Shown piece by piece: positions 21,315 to 33,039 of a stretch of DNA of 64,000 nt. A program made the position numbers and the translations under genes. The notes beneath the pieces are model-generated. The model searched no databases. It saw only the letters and a list, made by a program, of their open reading frames with translations, and was not told the DNA's origin. Source of the DNA: Budorcas taxicolor (Eukaryota > Chordata > Mammalia > Artiodactyla > Bovidae); the NCBI RefSeq assembly GCF_023091745.1, contig NC_068935.1, positions 6,581,744 to 6,645,743 of the forward strand, in the 5' to 3' direction. Each line of letters begins with the position of its first letter. The first letter of the stretch is position 1.

Positions 21315-22672
21315 TAGCTGGGGGAAACTAGAACATACTTTGGTAAACTAGAAAAAAATAGCGAATTAAATCCAAAGTAGAACAAAACAAATAATAACAA
21401 AGCAGAAATCAATGAAATTAAAAATAGGAAATCATAAAGAAAATTGACACAATCAAAAGTTGGTTCTCTGAAAACAAAAATCAATAAAGTCAAGAAACCT
21501 CTAGCAAGGCTAAGAAAAAAAATTGAAAAGACAAATTATTAATATCAGAAATGATGGAGAGGACATAGCTATAGAGCCCATGGGTATTGAAAGTATAATA
21601 AAGGATGTCATAAACAATTTTTATGCCAACAAATTTGATAATCTAGGTGAAATAAACCAATTATTTGAAAGACACTATCTGTCATAACTCATGCAAGAAA
21701 AAATAGACAATCTGATCTTGCCTATATCTATTAAAGAAATTGAATCAGTAATTAATAACCTTCCAAAACAGAAAGCACAAAGCTCAAGCAGGTGCACTGG
21801 AGAATTCTATAAACATTAATGAATAAATTATATCAATTCTCTACAATGTCTTCAGACGATAGAGAGTTTCCTGAGTCATTCTATTCATTCATTGCTGGTC
21901 AGAATGCAAAATGGTACAGCCACTTTGGAATACAGTTTCACAGTTTCTTACAAGAGCAGTTGTACTCTTACCATGCGATCCAGCAATTGTACTCCTTGGT
22001 ATCCACCCAAATAAACTGAAAACTTACCCCAGCCAAAACTCTGCACTCAGATGTTTAACGCAGCCTTATTCATAACTGCCAAAATTTAGAAGCAACTAAG
22101 ATGTGCTTCAGTAGGTGAATGGATTGAAAAAACAAAACAAAAAAACTGGTACATCCAGACAATGGAATATTATTCAGAGCTAAAAAGAAATATGCTAACA
22201 AGCCATGAAAAGACATGGAAGAAATTTAAATGCATATAAAGTGAAAGAAGAAAAGATTACATACGTATTTTATGACTCTAACTCTGACATTCTGAAAAAC
22301 ACAAAAACTATGGAAACTAAAAATATCAGTGGTTGCCTGGATTTAGGGAGGATGGAGGTATAAATAGGAAAAGCATAGAGGATTTTCAAGGAAGTGAAAC
22401 TATTCTGTATGATACTATAATGCTAGATGCATGATATTATACATTTGTACATAGAATGTACACCACCAAGAGTGAACCTTGATGTAAACTACATACTTTG
22501 ATAATAGTCTGTCAATGTAAGTGTGTCAATTTTAACAAATATACCACATATTGTTAACTGAGGGAGGTTGTATGTGTGGGGAGAGTGGGTAAAAAGGAAC
22601 TCTGTACCTTCTGTTCAGCTTTGCTGTGCACCTAAAACTAGTCCCCAAATTAAAGTTTATTTTTTAAAGTGA
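21315..22672 (+). mobile_element. Old L1: ORF2 RT-domain piece joined to a 3' end
   Basis: 21340-21865 follows L1 ORF2 upstream of the RT core: AAGTTGGTTCTCTGAAAACA, TATGCCAACAAATTTGATAA, AAAGAAATTGAATCAGTAAT. 21880-22672 is the end of ORF2 and the 3' UTR: ACAATGGAATATTATTCAGA, ATCAGTGGTTGCCTGGATTT, ending near ATTAAAGTTTATTTTTTAAA. The RT core between them is missing, so the element has a large internal deletion. All frames are broken. Confidence 0.82.
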
Positions 22673-22868
22673 TACCAAAGTGTGAAGTAATATTAGATTC
22701 ACAAATGATTCTACTTTTCCCAGAATGATCCCATTTATGTCTATTGTTATGGTATATTTTTAGTAATGCCCCCTTTGTCTCTCCAAGTGTCCTGGCTGGA
22801 CAAAAATACATGCCCAGTTCCCTCCACTTATCATGAAATTTTTTCTTGGCACAATTGCATTTGTGCTA

Positions 22869-22995
22869 TAACAGTGTTTCCCAAACATCTTGTTTAAAAA
22901 TTCAGATATCTTTCTTGGAGATCAATAGTTCTGGGGTAAAGTCTGCAAATCTATACTTTCTAGTATATCTCTATGGATTTGCATGATCACAAGGC
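22869..22995 (+). mobile_element. MER20/MER5B-like MITE
   Basis: ACAGTGTTTCCCAAACATCT at the left, then GTTCTGGGGTAAAGTCTGCA and GGATTTGCATGATCAC. Degenerate. Confidence 0.4.
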
Positions 22996-23488
22996 ATTAA
23001 ACCAAAAACTTGATTTAGGTAACTTTGAATTCCATGTAAAACTGTCTTGCTTTTGTTATGCATTTAGATTAAGATTGGTGCTGGTCATGGAAGGTTTCTT
23101 GATGCAGTCTATCCACAATCATATGTCATTCTGACAAATTTATATTTTATTTTGGTGATAATTGGGTTTGGAAAGGTTCCCATAAAACTGAGTACATATT
23201 AGAACCTGAAGATGTGCCACTATTTTAGCAAAGATAACATGATGAAGTCTGAGAATAACAACACACATATCTATACTATATCCTTTTCTCATTGTTACAA
23301 AAATGTAAGCCTCATTTTCTGGGATATGGTAACTCTCCCTCTAAGAATATTGATGAAATTTACACACAATAATTTTCAGAAAGAAATACACAGTTGTCAA
23401 TGTGAGACAAAAATCCAAATTACTGGCTAATCAGCAGATTTGAAGACTGTCATCACAATTGAACATAAAATTATTGTTTTCTTTTCTT
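22996..23488. other. No feature recognised
   Basis: The 72-codon frame at 23212-23430 shows no motif. AT-rich. Confidence 0.35.
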
Positions 23489-23889
23489 AAAAATAATTTA
23501 CCTCATATATGGAATTTAGAAAGATGGTAATGATAACCCTGTATGCGAGACAGCAAAAGAGACACAGATGTATAGAACAGTCTTTTGGACTCTGTGGGAG
23601 AGGGCGAGGATGGGATGATTTGGGAGAATGGCATTGAAACATGTATAATATCATATATGAAACGAATAGCCAGTCCAGGTTTCATGCATGATACTGGATG
23701 CTTGGGGCTGGTGCACTGGGACGACCCAGAGGGATGGTATGGGGAGGGAGGAGGGAGGGGGTTCAGGATGGGGAACACGTGTATACCTGTGGTGGATTCA
23801 TGTTGATGTATGGCAAAACCAATACAATATTGTAAAGTAATTAACCTCCAATTAAAATACACAAATTTATATTAAAAAATAATTTACCT
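23489..23889 (+). mobile_element. L1-BT 3' UTR insertion with 15-bp target-site duplication
   Basis: AAAAATAATTTACCT lies at 23489-23503 and again at 23875-23889. The insert starts in the distal part of ORF2/3' UTR (GGAATTTAGAAAGATGGTAA), passes CTTGGGGCTGGTGCACTGGG and GTTCAGGATGGGGAACACGT, and ends AATTAACCTCCAATTAAAAT plus a short A-rich tail. It is a young 5'-truncated copy close to consensus. The frames at 23503-23862 are read-through. Confidence 0.95.
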
Positions 23890-24894
23890 AGTTATGTTCT
23901 TGTTTGGGGAATAAACTATGTTATGTTTGAGCAAACCAAGTTTATCAATTACCTCAAGCCCCTGACAGGACCTATATACCTCATCCACTTTGTCATCCAG
24001 CACACAAATACAGAGCAGGGCAAAACCTTTGCAATACAAACACTTTGCAATACAAACACTTTGCTGAATTTGTTTGCCAAAGTCTTTGTCTGGAGGTATC
24101 TGTGCTAAATAGCACACACTATATAAAGACATCTCTTATTCATGTCTACTACTCTGGGTGGCCAAGTTGAAACAAAGATCACATTTCAAGCATGCCATGC
24201 TGCATATGACATGCTGAGAACTGTGCAAAATTTCATCATTTCCATCCTTTTAACTTAATATAAAAATGCAAAGAGTATAGATCAAAAGCTTTTCATTCTG
24301 TTTCAAATTATATATTTTTTTCCAAAACTGTTATTTTGACATGTTTAGTACTCTTTCCTGTCCAGTACAACAATAGGAAATATGTGCCTCAAATCTTACT
24401 TAATTGTGCTCTGTTATGCAATTTGAATTCAAAGGATATATAGACCTGGTTAGTAACAGATGCTGCTGCAGTGGTTGAAATTTTGCCAAAGCAAAGCAAC
24501 CTTGAACATATTCACATGACCAAATGAGAACTATATCAAAATTCTATGCACGTTTTCCATCTAATTACTCTATTATATTTCAAGTAATCACAATGCTGTG
24601 TATTTTCTCTGGAGTGGGAGAGAAAATTGAAAATGCCTTGTTACAGTAAATAAAGAAAGGAAACTAACAACAGCCACCTCACTGAGAAAAAACAACTGTT
24701 GAAGTGTGAACAATCTTTTCTCTGTAAGTGTTCAAAGATATTTTTTTCATATCTTCCTTATAAGTAAGCAAGATCTATCTTCTATAAATTACCAAAATAC
24801 AATTTTATTCCCCAGTTGGATTTGAAAGCATGTATTCCTGAAAGGGAAGATAAAAATTTATGAAAACTATAAATATTTAATGGAGTACAATTGC

Positions 24895-24931
<37 letters not shown>

Positions 24932-25737
24932 AAGGAGTAATGGGAATAATATCAGCTGCTAATCCATTTCTTAAAAACATTATTTAATTATCTTAAAATT
25001 AAAAAAAAATTCAAGTTGCTAATTATCCAAGAACTCTGAAATGTGGAAATTTTCTCTTAACTACTTAAGTACTACTTAAGTAATTTTCTTTTTTTTTTTT
25101 GGTATTACAGAAAGCACAGCAAAATTTTATTTGGTAAAACAGATGGTAACTTTTAGCATAGGAAAATGTTTTAATCTACCAAATGTAAACATATGACTAG
25201 TAATAAAATATTTACTTTAGGGCTTTATGTTAATTTTTTTCAAATCTTAATGTTATATATTTTAAGGATAAATTAGCAATGGAAAATATTAGAAACAAAG
25301 TGCTATTGATATATTAGATCAACCAAAATGATCTGAAATTTTGATACTAAAAGCCAAACACTGCAAACAGGTTGTTAAATATGGCCTGCAACATAATTTG
25401 TTTATTCTATAAAGTGCTAAACCTCTCTTAAAATTAATTACAAATTTTGAAGTTAAGAGATCTTACACAAAAACTGCAAAATTTTTAAATCAAAAGGTCT
25501 TACATAAAAATCCTGGTTTTCAGCAATTGAAAAACTAGGAGATCTGCCAATATGGAACCTGCGTTCCTTTAGGGTATCAACAGGCAAGAGGTGAGGAGCA
25601 GCTGTGTTTCAAATAGAATCTCTTTCTTCCAGTATACCACAGTCCCCACCACCCCCCATTGTGTTCATGACAATGTTGCCAAGGGCCAATTCTTGCTAGG
25701 CTTCACTTTAATTTTTGTATAAACAGTTATTGTGATG
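23890..25737. other. No gene; (TG)n microsatellite
   Basis: About 1.8 kb of AT-rich DNA. It holds the TG microsatellite at 24899-24929, a duplicated CTTTGCAATACAAACA (near 24027 and 24043), and a T-run followed by AG at about 25089-25111. Confidence 0.4.
24899..24929. repeat. (TG)15 microsatellite
   Basis: Uninterrupted TG dinucleotides; likely length-polymorphic. Confidence 0.95.
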
Positions 25738-26070
25738 GTTAGTTTTATGTGCCAAGTTGGCTAGGCTGTTGTATCCACTTATTTAAAGAAATATTAATCC
25801 AGGCACTGCTGTGAAGGTATTTTATAGATGTGGTTAACATCTACAATCAGCTGACTTTAAGTAAAAGAAAAAAACCTCAGTAATATAGTATCCAATCCAT
25901 TGAAGGTCTTAGGAGCAAAAACTGAAGTTTTCTGGAAAAAAAAAAAAGAAATTCTGTCTTAAGATTGGAGCATCAACTTCTGCCTGAGTCTCCAGGCAGC
26001 CCATCTCCTTTATGAATTTTGAACTTACCAGTCATACAATGATATTAGCCTAGTCCTTAAATATCTTTCT
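25738..26070 (+). mobile_element. Mammalian LTR-like repeat, family unassigned
   Basis: Starts TGATGGTTAGTTTTATGTGC and follows the known order CAAGTTGGCTAGGC, GTGAAGGTATTTTATAGATG, TTGAAGGTCTTAGGAGCAAA, CTGCCTGAGTCTCCAGGC of an old mammalian LTR. The right end was cut by the BovB at 26077. Confidence 0.5.
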
Positions 26071-26076
26071 CTTTCA

Positions 26077-26473
26077 GTTCAGTTCAGTTCATTTCAGTTG
26101 CTCAGTAGTGTCCGACTCTTTGCGACCCCAGGGACTGCAGCACGCCAGGCTTCCTTGTCTGTCACCAACTCTCGGAGGTTGCTCAAACTCATGTCCATCG
26201 AGTCGGTGATGCCATCCAGCCATCTCATCCTCTGTCATTCCCGTACCTTCCTGCCTTCTATCTTTCCCATCATCAGGGTCTTTTCCAATGAGTCAGTTCT
26301 TTGCATCAGGTGGCCAAAGTATTGGAGCTTCAGCTTTAGCATTAGCTCTTCCAATGAATTTTTTCCATTAGGATTGACTGATTTGATCTCCTTAAAGTTC
26401 AAGAGACTCTCAAAAACATAAATTTTTTGGCACTCAGCTTTCTTTATGGTCCTACTCTCACATCCATCCATAC
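26077..26473 (-). mobile_element. BovB 3' end
   Basis: Reversed (TTCAG)n tail, TTGCTCAGTAGTGTCCGACT, then antisense of the C-terminal coding part up to CCTACTCTCACATCCATCC. It carries the conserved C-terminus with several changes. Confidence 0.92.
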
Positions 26474-26479
26474 AAAGAC

Positions 26480-26730
26480 CCGTAAGACCTGTTAAAGGAT
26501 TGGAGGTCCTACAGACACCCTAATCTTATCAGCAACTCTGCCCTTGGAACTTTGATCTAAAACTCCTCACCAAAATCCTCCTGGGTTAAGACACACAGTT
26601 TTTAGAGTAGGAACTGACTGTGTTCCCTTTGCCTGGCAAAGCAATAAAGCTGTTCTTTTCTACTTCACCCAAAACTCTGAGATTCCATTTGGCAGTTATA
26701 CACAGAGGCTGAGTTTTCCATATCAATAGT
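26480..26730 (+). mobile_element. ERV LTR, right part
   Basis: CCTTTGCCTGGCAAAGCAAT is followed by the AATAAA signal (26643-26648) and CTGTTCTTTTCTACTTCACC. The same text occurs in the LTR at 55606-55912, so both belong to one LTR family. The promoter part is degraded. Confidence 0.55.
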
Positions 26731-26981
26731 TATAGAGAAATAAATTAAAAATTATGTTAGATGATTGTATTATTAAATATTACATTATGAAATTTATTTT
26801 AAGCAAATTCTATTGTACATCTTAGATATTTATTAAATGTAGACTTTTATTTTTCCCAATTGAAACACTATTCAATTTTAATCACTTATGTGAGAAACAG
26901 TGTGGTTTGCTAGTATATAAATAGCATATAATATATTTGTGTTTCAAGAGCAACTATAATGTAAAATGTAATGTAATTTGT

Positions 26982-28559
26982 ATTCAATTCAGTTCAGTTC
27001 AGTGGCTCAGTCGTGTCCGACTCTTTGCAACCCCATGAATTGCAGCACGCCAGGCTTCACTGTCCATCAGCAACTCCTGGAGTTCACCCAAACACATGTC
27101 TATCAAGTTGGTGATGCCATCCAACAACTTCATCCTCTGTCATCCCCTTCTACTGCCCTCAATCTTTCCCAGCATCAAGGTCTTTTCAAATGAGTCAGCT
27201 TTTCACATCAAGTGGCCAAAGTATTGGAGTTTCAGCTTCAACATCAGTCCTTCCAATGAACACCCAGGACTGATCTCCCATAGGATGGACTGATTGGATC
27301 TCCTTGCAGTCCAAGGGACTCTCAAGAGTCTTCTCCAACACCACAGTTCATAAGCATCAATTCTTCGGCGCTCAGCTTTCTTTATAATCCAACTCTCACA
27401 TCCATACATGACCACTGGAAAAACCATAGCCTTGACTAGACAGACCTTTGTTGGAAAAGTAATGTCTATGCTTTTCAATATGCTGTCAAGGTTTGTCATA
27501 ACTTTCCTTCCAAGGAGTAAGCGTCTTTTAATTTCATGGCTGCAGTCACCATCTGCACTGATTTTGGAGCCCCCCAAAATAAAGTCTGACACTGTTTCCA
27601 CTGTTTCCCATCTATCTGTCATGAAGTGATGGGACCAGATGTCATGACCTTAGTTTTCTGAATGTTGAGATTTAAACCAACTTGTTCACTCTCCTCTTTC
27701 ACTTTCATCAAGAGGCTTTTTAGTTCCTCTTCACTTTCTGCCATAACGGTGGTGTCATCTGCATATCTCAGGTTATTGATATTTCTCCTGGCAATCTTGA
27801 TACCAGCTTGTGCTTCTTCCAGCCCAGCGTTTCTCATGATGTACTCTGCATAGAAGTTAAATAAGCAGGGTGACAATATACAGCCTTGACGTACTCTTTT
27901 TCCTATTTGGAACCAGTCTGTTGTTCCATGCCCAGTTCTAACTGTTGCTTCCTGACCTGCATATAGGTTTCTCAAGAGGCAGGTCAGGTGGTCTGGTATT
28001 CCCATCTCTTTCAGTATTTTTCACAGTTTATTGTGATCCACACAGTCAAAGGCTTTGGCATAGTCAATAAAGCAGAAATAGATGTTTTTCTGGAACTCTC
28101 TTGCTTTTTCAATGATCCAATGGATGTTGACAACTTGATATCTGGTTCCTCTGCCTTTTCTAAAACCAGCTTGAACATCTGGAAGTTCATGGTTCACATA
28201 TTGCTGAAGCCTGACTTGGAGAATGTTGAGCATTACTTTACTAGCATGTGAGATGAGTGCAATTGTGCAGTAGTTTGAGCATTCTTTGGCATTGCCTTTC
28301 TTTGGGATTGGAATGAAAACTGACCTTTTCCAGTTGTGGCCACTGCTGAATTTTCCAAATATGCTCACATATTGAGTCCAGCACTTTCACAGCATCATCT
28401 TTTAGGGTTTGAAATAGCTCCACTGGAATTCCATGACCTCCACTAGCTTTGTTCATAGTGATGCTTTCTAAGGTCCACTTGACTTCACATTCCAGAATGT
28501 CTGGCTCCAGGTGAGTTATCACACCATCATGATTAGCTGGGTCATGAAGCTCTTTTGTA
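26982..28559 (-). mobile_element. BovB LINE, 1.6 kb, minus strand
   Basis: Runs from the reversed 3' tail (26982) to the linker ahead of the RT domain (GGGTCATGAAGCTCTTTTGT near 28545). An L1-BT 3' end abuts it on the right. It is the longest uninterrupted BovB in the window, and it faces the plus-strand copy at 29840-32341. Confidence 0.93.
27203..28522 (-). pseudogene. BovB reverse-transcriptase ORF, several breaks
   Basis: Read right to left: a 93-codon piece (28522-28241), a 115-codon piece with motif A (FIDYAKAFDCVDH, 28368-28021), a stop where tryptophan TGG became TGA (about 28019), a 128-codon piece with motif B (VRQGCILSPCLFN) and YADD (28005-27619), a frameshift near 27620, then 139 codons of the C-terminal part (27622-27203) that stop early. 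It is not functional. Confidence 0.88.
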
Positions 28560-28643
28560 ATTTATTTTAAATGGAGGCTTTACAACATTGTGGTAGTTTT
28601 TGCCATACATTGACATGAATCAGCCACAGGTGTACATGTCATG
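28560..28643 (-). mobile_element. L1-BT 3' tip
   Basis: TTATTTTAAATGGAGGCTTT and TGCCATACATTGACATGAAT, ending CACAGGTGTACATG. It is directly adjacent to the BovB. Confidence 0.8.
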
Positions 28644-29079
28644 TAGCTTTAAAACCCTGCCTTCTCCAGTGTTAAGAGTTGCTAGATATTTAGTCATTCT
28701 CCTCTTTCCAGTATGGAGAGGGAGACACACTTACAAATGGAGATTTTTTTTATAAATGTAAATTTCCCTCGCAAAACGTCACCTTCTACTATTTTCAGAA
28801 ATTCTTCAGAGTCTGAAGCCTTAAAAAATAATCCGTGTCAAAAGATCAATATGCCATATTTTGGGATGGCATATTCTGCTCCCCTTCACAGTGCATTATG
28901 ATGATATTTAAAAATTTCTATTTGTTAGCATTATTCTGAAAAAGACATATTGTTACTGTGTGTGATATTTGTTCCAAATAAATATTAAGTGAAAATAATT
29001 ACATTTATCCCTAAATTTTCTTTTTAATGCATTGTGCTATGAAGTACTAGTGATATTCTGAGCTTCCATAAACAATTTT
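28644..29079. other. No feature recognised
   Basis: AT-rich; the 62-codon frame at 28713-28901 has no motif. Confidence 0.35.
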
Positions 29080-29345
29080 ACAAAACAATTTTATTGAGGA
29101 ATAATTTGTATACCATAAACTCTACTCACTGTGAGTGTTCAACTGAGTGATTTTTTTAAAAAAAATAAGCATATATAATTGTGCAATAGCCCCCCTCCCC
29201 TTCTAAATCCAGTTTTAGAAGATTTCTTCACCCCTCAAACTTTTCTTAAATTTATTTGTAGTCACTCTCCACTTCCATCCCCAGCATTAGGGGATGATCT
29301 GTTCTTTGTCTCTATAATGCATAAGCTTTAATGTTAGGAACTTTT
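29080..29345 (-). mobile_element. L1M 3' end
   Basis: The plus strand gives AATTTTATTGAGGAATAATT, TATACCATAAACTCTACTCA, ATTTGTAGTCACTCTCCACT, the reverse of the L1ME/L1MC-type 3' UTR. Confidence 0.65.
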
Positions 29346-29431
29346 ATATCTGGCTGAAGTCATATTGAGGTGAATATATAAAATTATTATCATATGCACG
29401 CTTTTATTCAGCAATTATTTGCTAACTACCT

Positions 29432-29683
29432 ATTCAATAATTGGGGCTTCTCAGGTTGTGCTACTGGTAAAGAACCCCCCATCAATGCAAGAGACATAAG
29501 AGACTCAGGTTCTATCCCTGGATTGGGAAGATCCCTTGGAAGAGGGCATGGCAACTGACTCCAGTATTCTTGTCTGAAAATCCCATGGACAGTGGATCCT
29601 GGCAGGCTACAGTACATAGGGTAACAAAAAGTTGGACATGACTGAAATAACTGACTTAGCATGCATGCACACATTCAGTAATT
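29432..29683 (+). mobile_element. Bov-tA SINE with 11-bp target-site duplication
   Basis: ATTCAATAATT (29432-29442) recurs as ATTCAGTAATT (29673-29683), one mismatch. The element has the tRNA head GGGGCTTCTCAGGTTGTGCT, a worn B box (AGGTTCTATCCC) and the BovA body. Confidence 0.9.
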
Positions 29684-29839
29684 AATACAATGGTAAATAT
29701 GCTTTTATCTATACTGGTATAAATAGTTGAAATAAGAAAATAAGAGTTGAAATGCAATCGGAAGTGGCATAACTTAAGGAGAAGAAAGTAGATATAAGCT
29801 TATGGAATATTTATTATGGATGTAAATTAAATGATATAT
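29684..29839. other. Short unassigned interval
   Basis: AT-rich spacer between SINE and BovB. Confidence 0.4.
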
Positions 29840-30223
29840 CCTCAAGAAAAAGAAAAGCAAAAAGGCAAAATGGTTGTTTGAGGAGGCCTTATAAATAGCT
29901 GAAAAAATAAGGGAAGCAAAAGGCAAAGGAGAAAAGGAAAGATATATCCATCTGAATGCAGAGTACCAAAGAATAATAAGGAGAGATAAGAAGCCTTCCT
30001 AAGTGATCGATGCAAAAAAATAGAAGAAAACAATAGAATGGGAAAGACTAGAGATCTCTTCAAGAAAATTAGAGATACCAAGGGAACATTTCACGCAAAG
30101 ATGGGCACAATAAAGGACAGAAATGGTATGCACCTAACAGAAGCAGAAGATATTAAGAAGAGGTGACAAGAGTACACAGAAGAAGTACAAAAATATCTTC
30201 ATGACCCAGATAACCACAGTGGT

Positions 30224-31020
30224 ATGATCACTCACCTAGAGCCAGACATCCTAGAGTGTGAAGTCAAGTGGACTTTAGGAAGCATCACTATGAGCAAAGC
30301 TAGTGGAGGTGATGTAATTCCAGTTGAGCTATTTCAAATCCTAAAAGATGATGCTGTGAAAGTGCTGGACTCAATATGCCAGCAAATCTGGAAAACTCAG
30401 CAGTGGCCACAGGACTGGGAAAGGTCAGTTTTCATTCCAATCCCAAAGAAAGGCAATGCCAAAGAATGTTCAAACTACCACACAATTGCACTCATCTCAT
30501 ACACTAGTAAAGTAATGCTCAAAATTCTCCAAGCAAGGCTTCAGCAGTAAGTGAACTGAGAAATTCCAGATATTCAAGCAGCATTTAGAAAAAGCTGCAG
30601 AACCAGAGATCAAATTGCAAACATCTGTTGGATCATCGAAAAAAGCAAGAGAGTTCCAGAAAAACATCCATTTCTGCTTCATTGACTACATGAAAGCCTT
30701 TGACTGTGTGGATCACAACAAACTGGAAAATTCTTAAAGAGATGGGATTACCGGACCACCATACCTGCCTCCTGAGAAATCTGTATGGAGGTCAAGATGC
30801 AACAATTACAACTGGACATGGAACAACAGACTGGTTCCAAATCAGGAAAGGGGTACGTCAAGGCTGTATATTGCCATGCTGCTTATTTAACTTTTAGGCA
30901 GGGTACATAATGCAAAATGCTGGGCTGGATGAAACACAAGCTGGAATTAAGATTCCCTAGATAAATATCAATCAGTAACCTCAGATATGCAGAGGACACC
31001 ACACTTATGGCAGAAAGTGA
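30224..31020 (+). pseudogene. BovB reverse-transcriptase ORF, many breaks
   Basis: The 108-codon frame at 30224-30550 holds the N-terminal RT part (WERSVFIPIPKKGN), then a stop. Later pieces keep motif B (VRQGCILPCCLFN, about 30850-30890). The YADD box is altered: the codons after TATGCAGA read GAGGAC, giving YAED. Several stops and shifts are present, so the copy is dead. Confidence 0.85.
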
Positions 31021-31060
31021 AGAGGATTCAGAAAAGTAAGATCATGGCATCTGGTCCCAT

Positions 31061-31425
31061 CAGTTCAGTTCAGTTCAGTTCAGTCACTTAGTCGTGTCTG
31101 ACTCTTTGTGACCCCATGAATTGCAGCATGCCAGGCCTCCCTGTCCATCACCAACTCCCAGAGTTCACCCAAACTCATGTCCATCGAGTTGGTGATGCCA
31201 TCCAGCCATCTCATCCTCTGTCGTCCCCTTCTCCTCCTGCCCCCAATCCCTCTCAGCACCAGAGTCTTTTCCAATGAGTCAACTCTTCACATGAGGTGGC
31301 CAAAGTATTGGAGTTTCAGCTTTAGCATCAGTCCTTCCAAAGAACACCCAGGACTGATCTCCTTTAGAATGGACTGGTTGAATCTCCTTGCATTCCAAGG
31401 AACTCTCAAGAGTCTTCTCCAACAC
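31061..31425 (-). mobile_element. BovB 3' end nested in another BovB
   Basis: A (GTTCA)n reversed tail, GTGACCCCATGAATTGCAGC to AGAGTCTTCTCCAACACT, minus strand, inside the plus-strand copy between CTGGTCCCATCA and GGCAAATAGAGGGCG. It is 365 bases long and closer to consensus than its host. Confidence 0.9.
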
Positions 31426-31558
31426 TGGCAAATAGAGGGCGAAACAATGGAAACAGTGACAGACTTTATTTTCTTGGGCTCCAAAATCACTGCAGATGGT
31501 GACTGCAGCCATGAAATTAAAAGACACTTGTTCCTTGGAAGAATGTTATGACTAATCT

Positions 31559-31853
31559 AGACACCATATTATCGGAGAAAGCAATGGCAACCCAGTCCAG
31601 TACTCTTGCCTGGAAAATCCATGGACAGAGGAGTCTGGTAGGCTGCAGTCCATGGGTTCGCAAAGAGTTGGACACGACTGAGCGACTTCATTTTCACTTT
31701 TCACTTTCATGCATTGGAGAGGGAAATGGCAACCCACTCTAGTGTTCTTGCCTGGAGAATCCTGGGGATGGGGGAGCCTGGTGGGCTGCCGTCTATGGGT
31801 CGCACAGAGTCTGACATGACTGAAGCGACTTAACAGCAACAGACAGCATATTA
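31559..31853 (+). mobile_element. Bov-A2 SINE with 13-bp target-site duplication inside BovB
   Basis: AGACACCATATTA (31559-31571) recurs as AGACAGCATATTA (31841-31853). Between them is the full dimer: first monomer, linker ACTTTTCACTTTCATGCATT, second monomer, and a CAGCAA-type end. Confidence 0.94.
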
Positions 31854-32344
31854 AAAAGCAGAGACATTACTTTGCCAACAAAGGTCTGTCTAGTCAAAAC
31901 CTTGGTTTTTCCAGTAGTCATGTATGGGTGTGAGAGTTGGAACATAAGGAAAGCTGACAGTCAATGAATTGAAGCTTTTGAACTGTGGTGTTGGAGAAGA
32001 CTCTTGAGAGTCCTTTGGACTGCAAGGAGATCCAACCAGTTTATCCTAAAGGAGATCAGTCCTGGGTGTTCATTGGAAGGACTGATGTTGAAGCTGAAAT
32101 TCCAATACTTTGGCTACTTGATGAGAAGAACTGACTCATTTGAAAACACCCTGATGCTGGGCAAGATTGAAGGTGGGAGGAGAAGGGGATGACAGAGGAT
32201 GAGAATTTTTGATGGCATCACAGACTCAATATACATGAGTTTGAGTCAGCTCTGGGAGTTGGTAATGGACAAGGAAGCTTGGCATGCTGCAGTCCATGGG
32301 GTTGCAGAGAGTCAGACATGATTGAGTGACTGAACTGAACTGAT

Positions 32345-32605
32345 TGTTAATTCTAATCTTGTTAATTTAAGACGTATGTTGTAGGACTGGGTCTGGTAAA
32401 AGTATATAAGGCCTTGGTAAGACTACTGAGGGGGGCACTCTCCATCCCCCTTCTGATGTCTATGTCAGAAAATTTCTCTGTCCTTTCTCACTGTAGTAAA
32501 TCTTCTGCCACCGAAAATCTCTGAGTGATCAACCCTTGTACTGAGCTTGATGCTAAATCTTCTTCTTTGGAGATCGTGAATCCAACATTGTTCACCATAG
32601 CTTTC
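32345..32605 (+). mobile_element. ERV LTR fragment
   Basis: A TATA-like GTATATAAGG (32400-32410) is followed about 30 bases on by GGGGGGCACTCTCC and a T/C-rich R/U5-like region. It ends near GATCGTGAATCCAACATTGT. The upstream U3 is missing, as it is replaced by BovB. Confidence 0.5.
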
Positions 32606-32607
32606 AG

Positions 32608-32978
32608 AACTGTGGTGCTGGAGAAGACTCCTGAAAGTCCGTTGAATAGCAAGGAGATCAAAACAGTCAACCTTAAAGGAAATCAACACTGAATGTTAAC
32701 TGGAAGGACGGATGCTGAAGTTGAAACTCCAGTATTTTGGTCATCTGATGGAAACAGATGACTCATTTGAAAAGTCCGTGATGCTGGGAAAGATTGAGAG
32801 CAGGAGGAGAATAGGACATCAGAAGGTGAGATGGCTGGATGGCATCACTGATGCAATGAACATGAACTTGGGCAGACTCTGGGAGATGGTGAAAGACAGG
32901 GAGGCCTGGCATGCTGCAGTCCATGGGATTGCAAAGAGTCAGACACGACTGGGTGACTGAATAATAACAACAATAAAG
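32608..32978 (+). mobile_element. Older BovB-type 3' end
   Basis: Same order as BovB 3' ends (AGAACTGTGGTGCTGGAGAA, GAAACTCCAGTATTTTGGTC, GATGGCATCACTGATGCAAT), but with more changes and a different tail (GACTGAATAATAACAACAAT). This suggests an older subfamily. Confidence 0.85.
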
Positions 32979-33039
32979 TATGTATGTATGGTGTGGATTT
33001 TATAGAAAAATTGGGTTGACACCTAGGATTTTGTCCCAA

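Larger units (their letters stand above)
29840..32341 (+). mobile_element. BovB LINE interrupted by an inverted BovB and a Bov-A2
   Basis: The host copy begins in the linker between endonuclease and RT (AAAATGGTTGTTTGAGGAGG) and reaches the 3' tail (32341). It is split in three: 29840-31060, 31426-31571 and 31854-32341. An internal deletion around 31020-31035 removes the segment after YAED-like text. The last block ends GACTGAACTGAACTGAT. Older than the elements inside it. Confidence 0.9.

Noticed and set aside
24899..24929. Regular short repeat as a possible CRISPR-like or regulatory array
   Set aside because: It is a plain TG microsatellite. No spaced repeats of any kind were found in the window.
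25089..25111. Polypyrimidine run followed by AG, like a splice acceptor
   Set aside because: No coding sequence follows. A T-run plus AG is common in AT-rich DNA.
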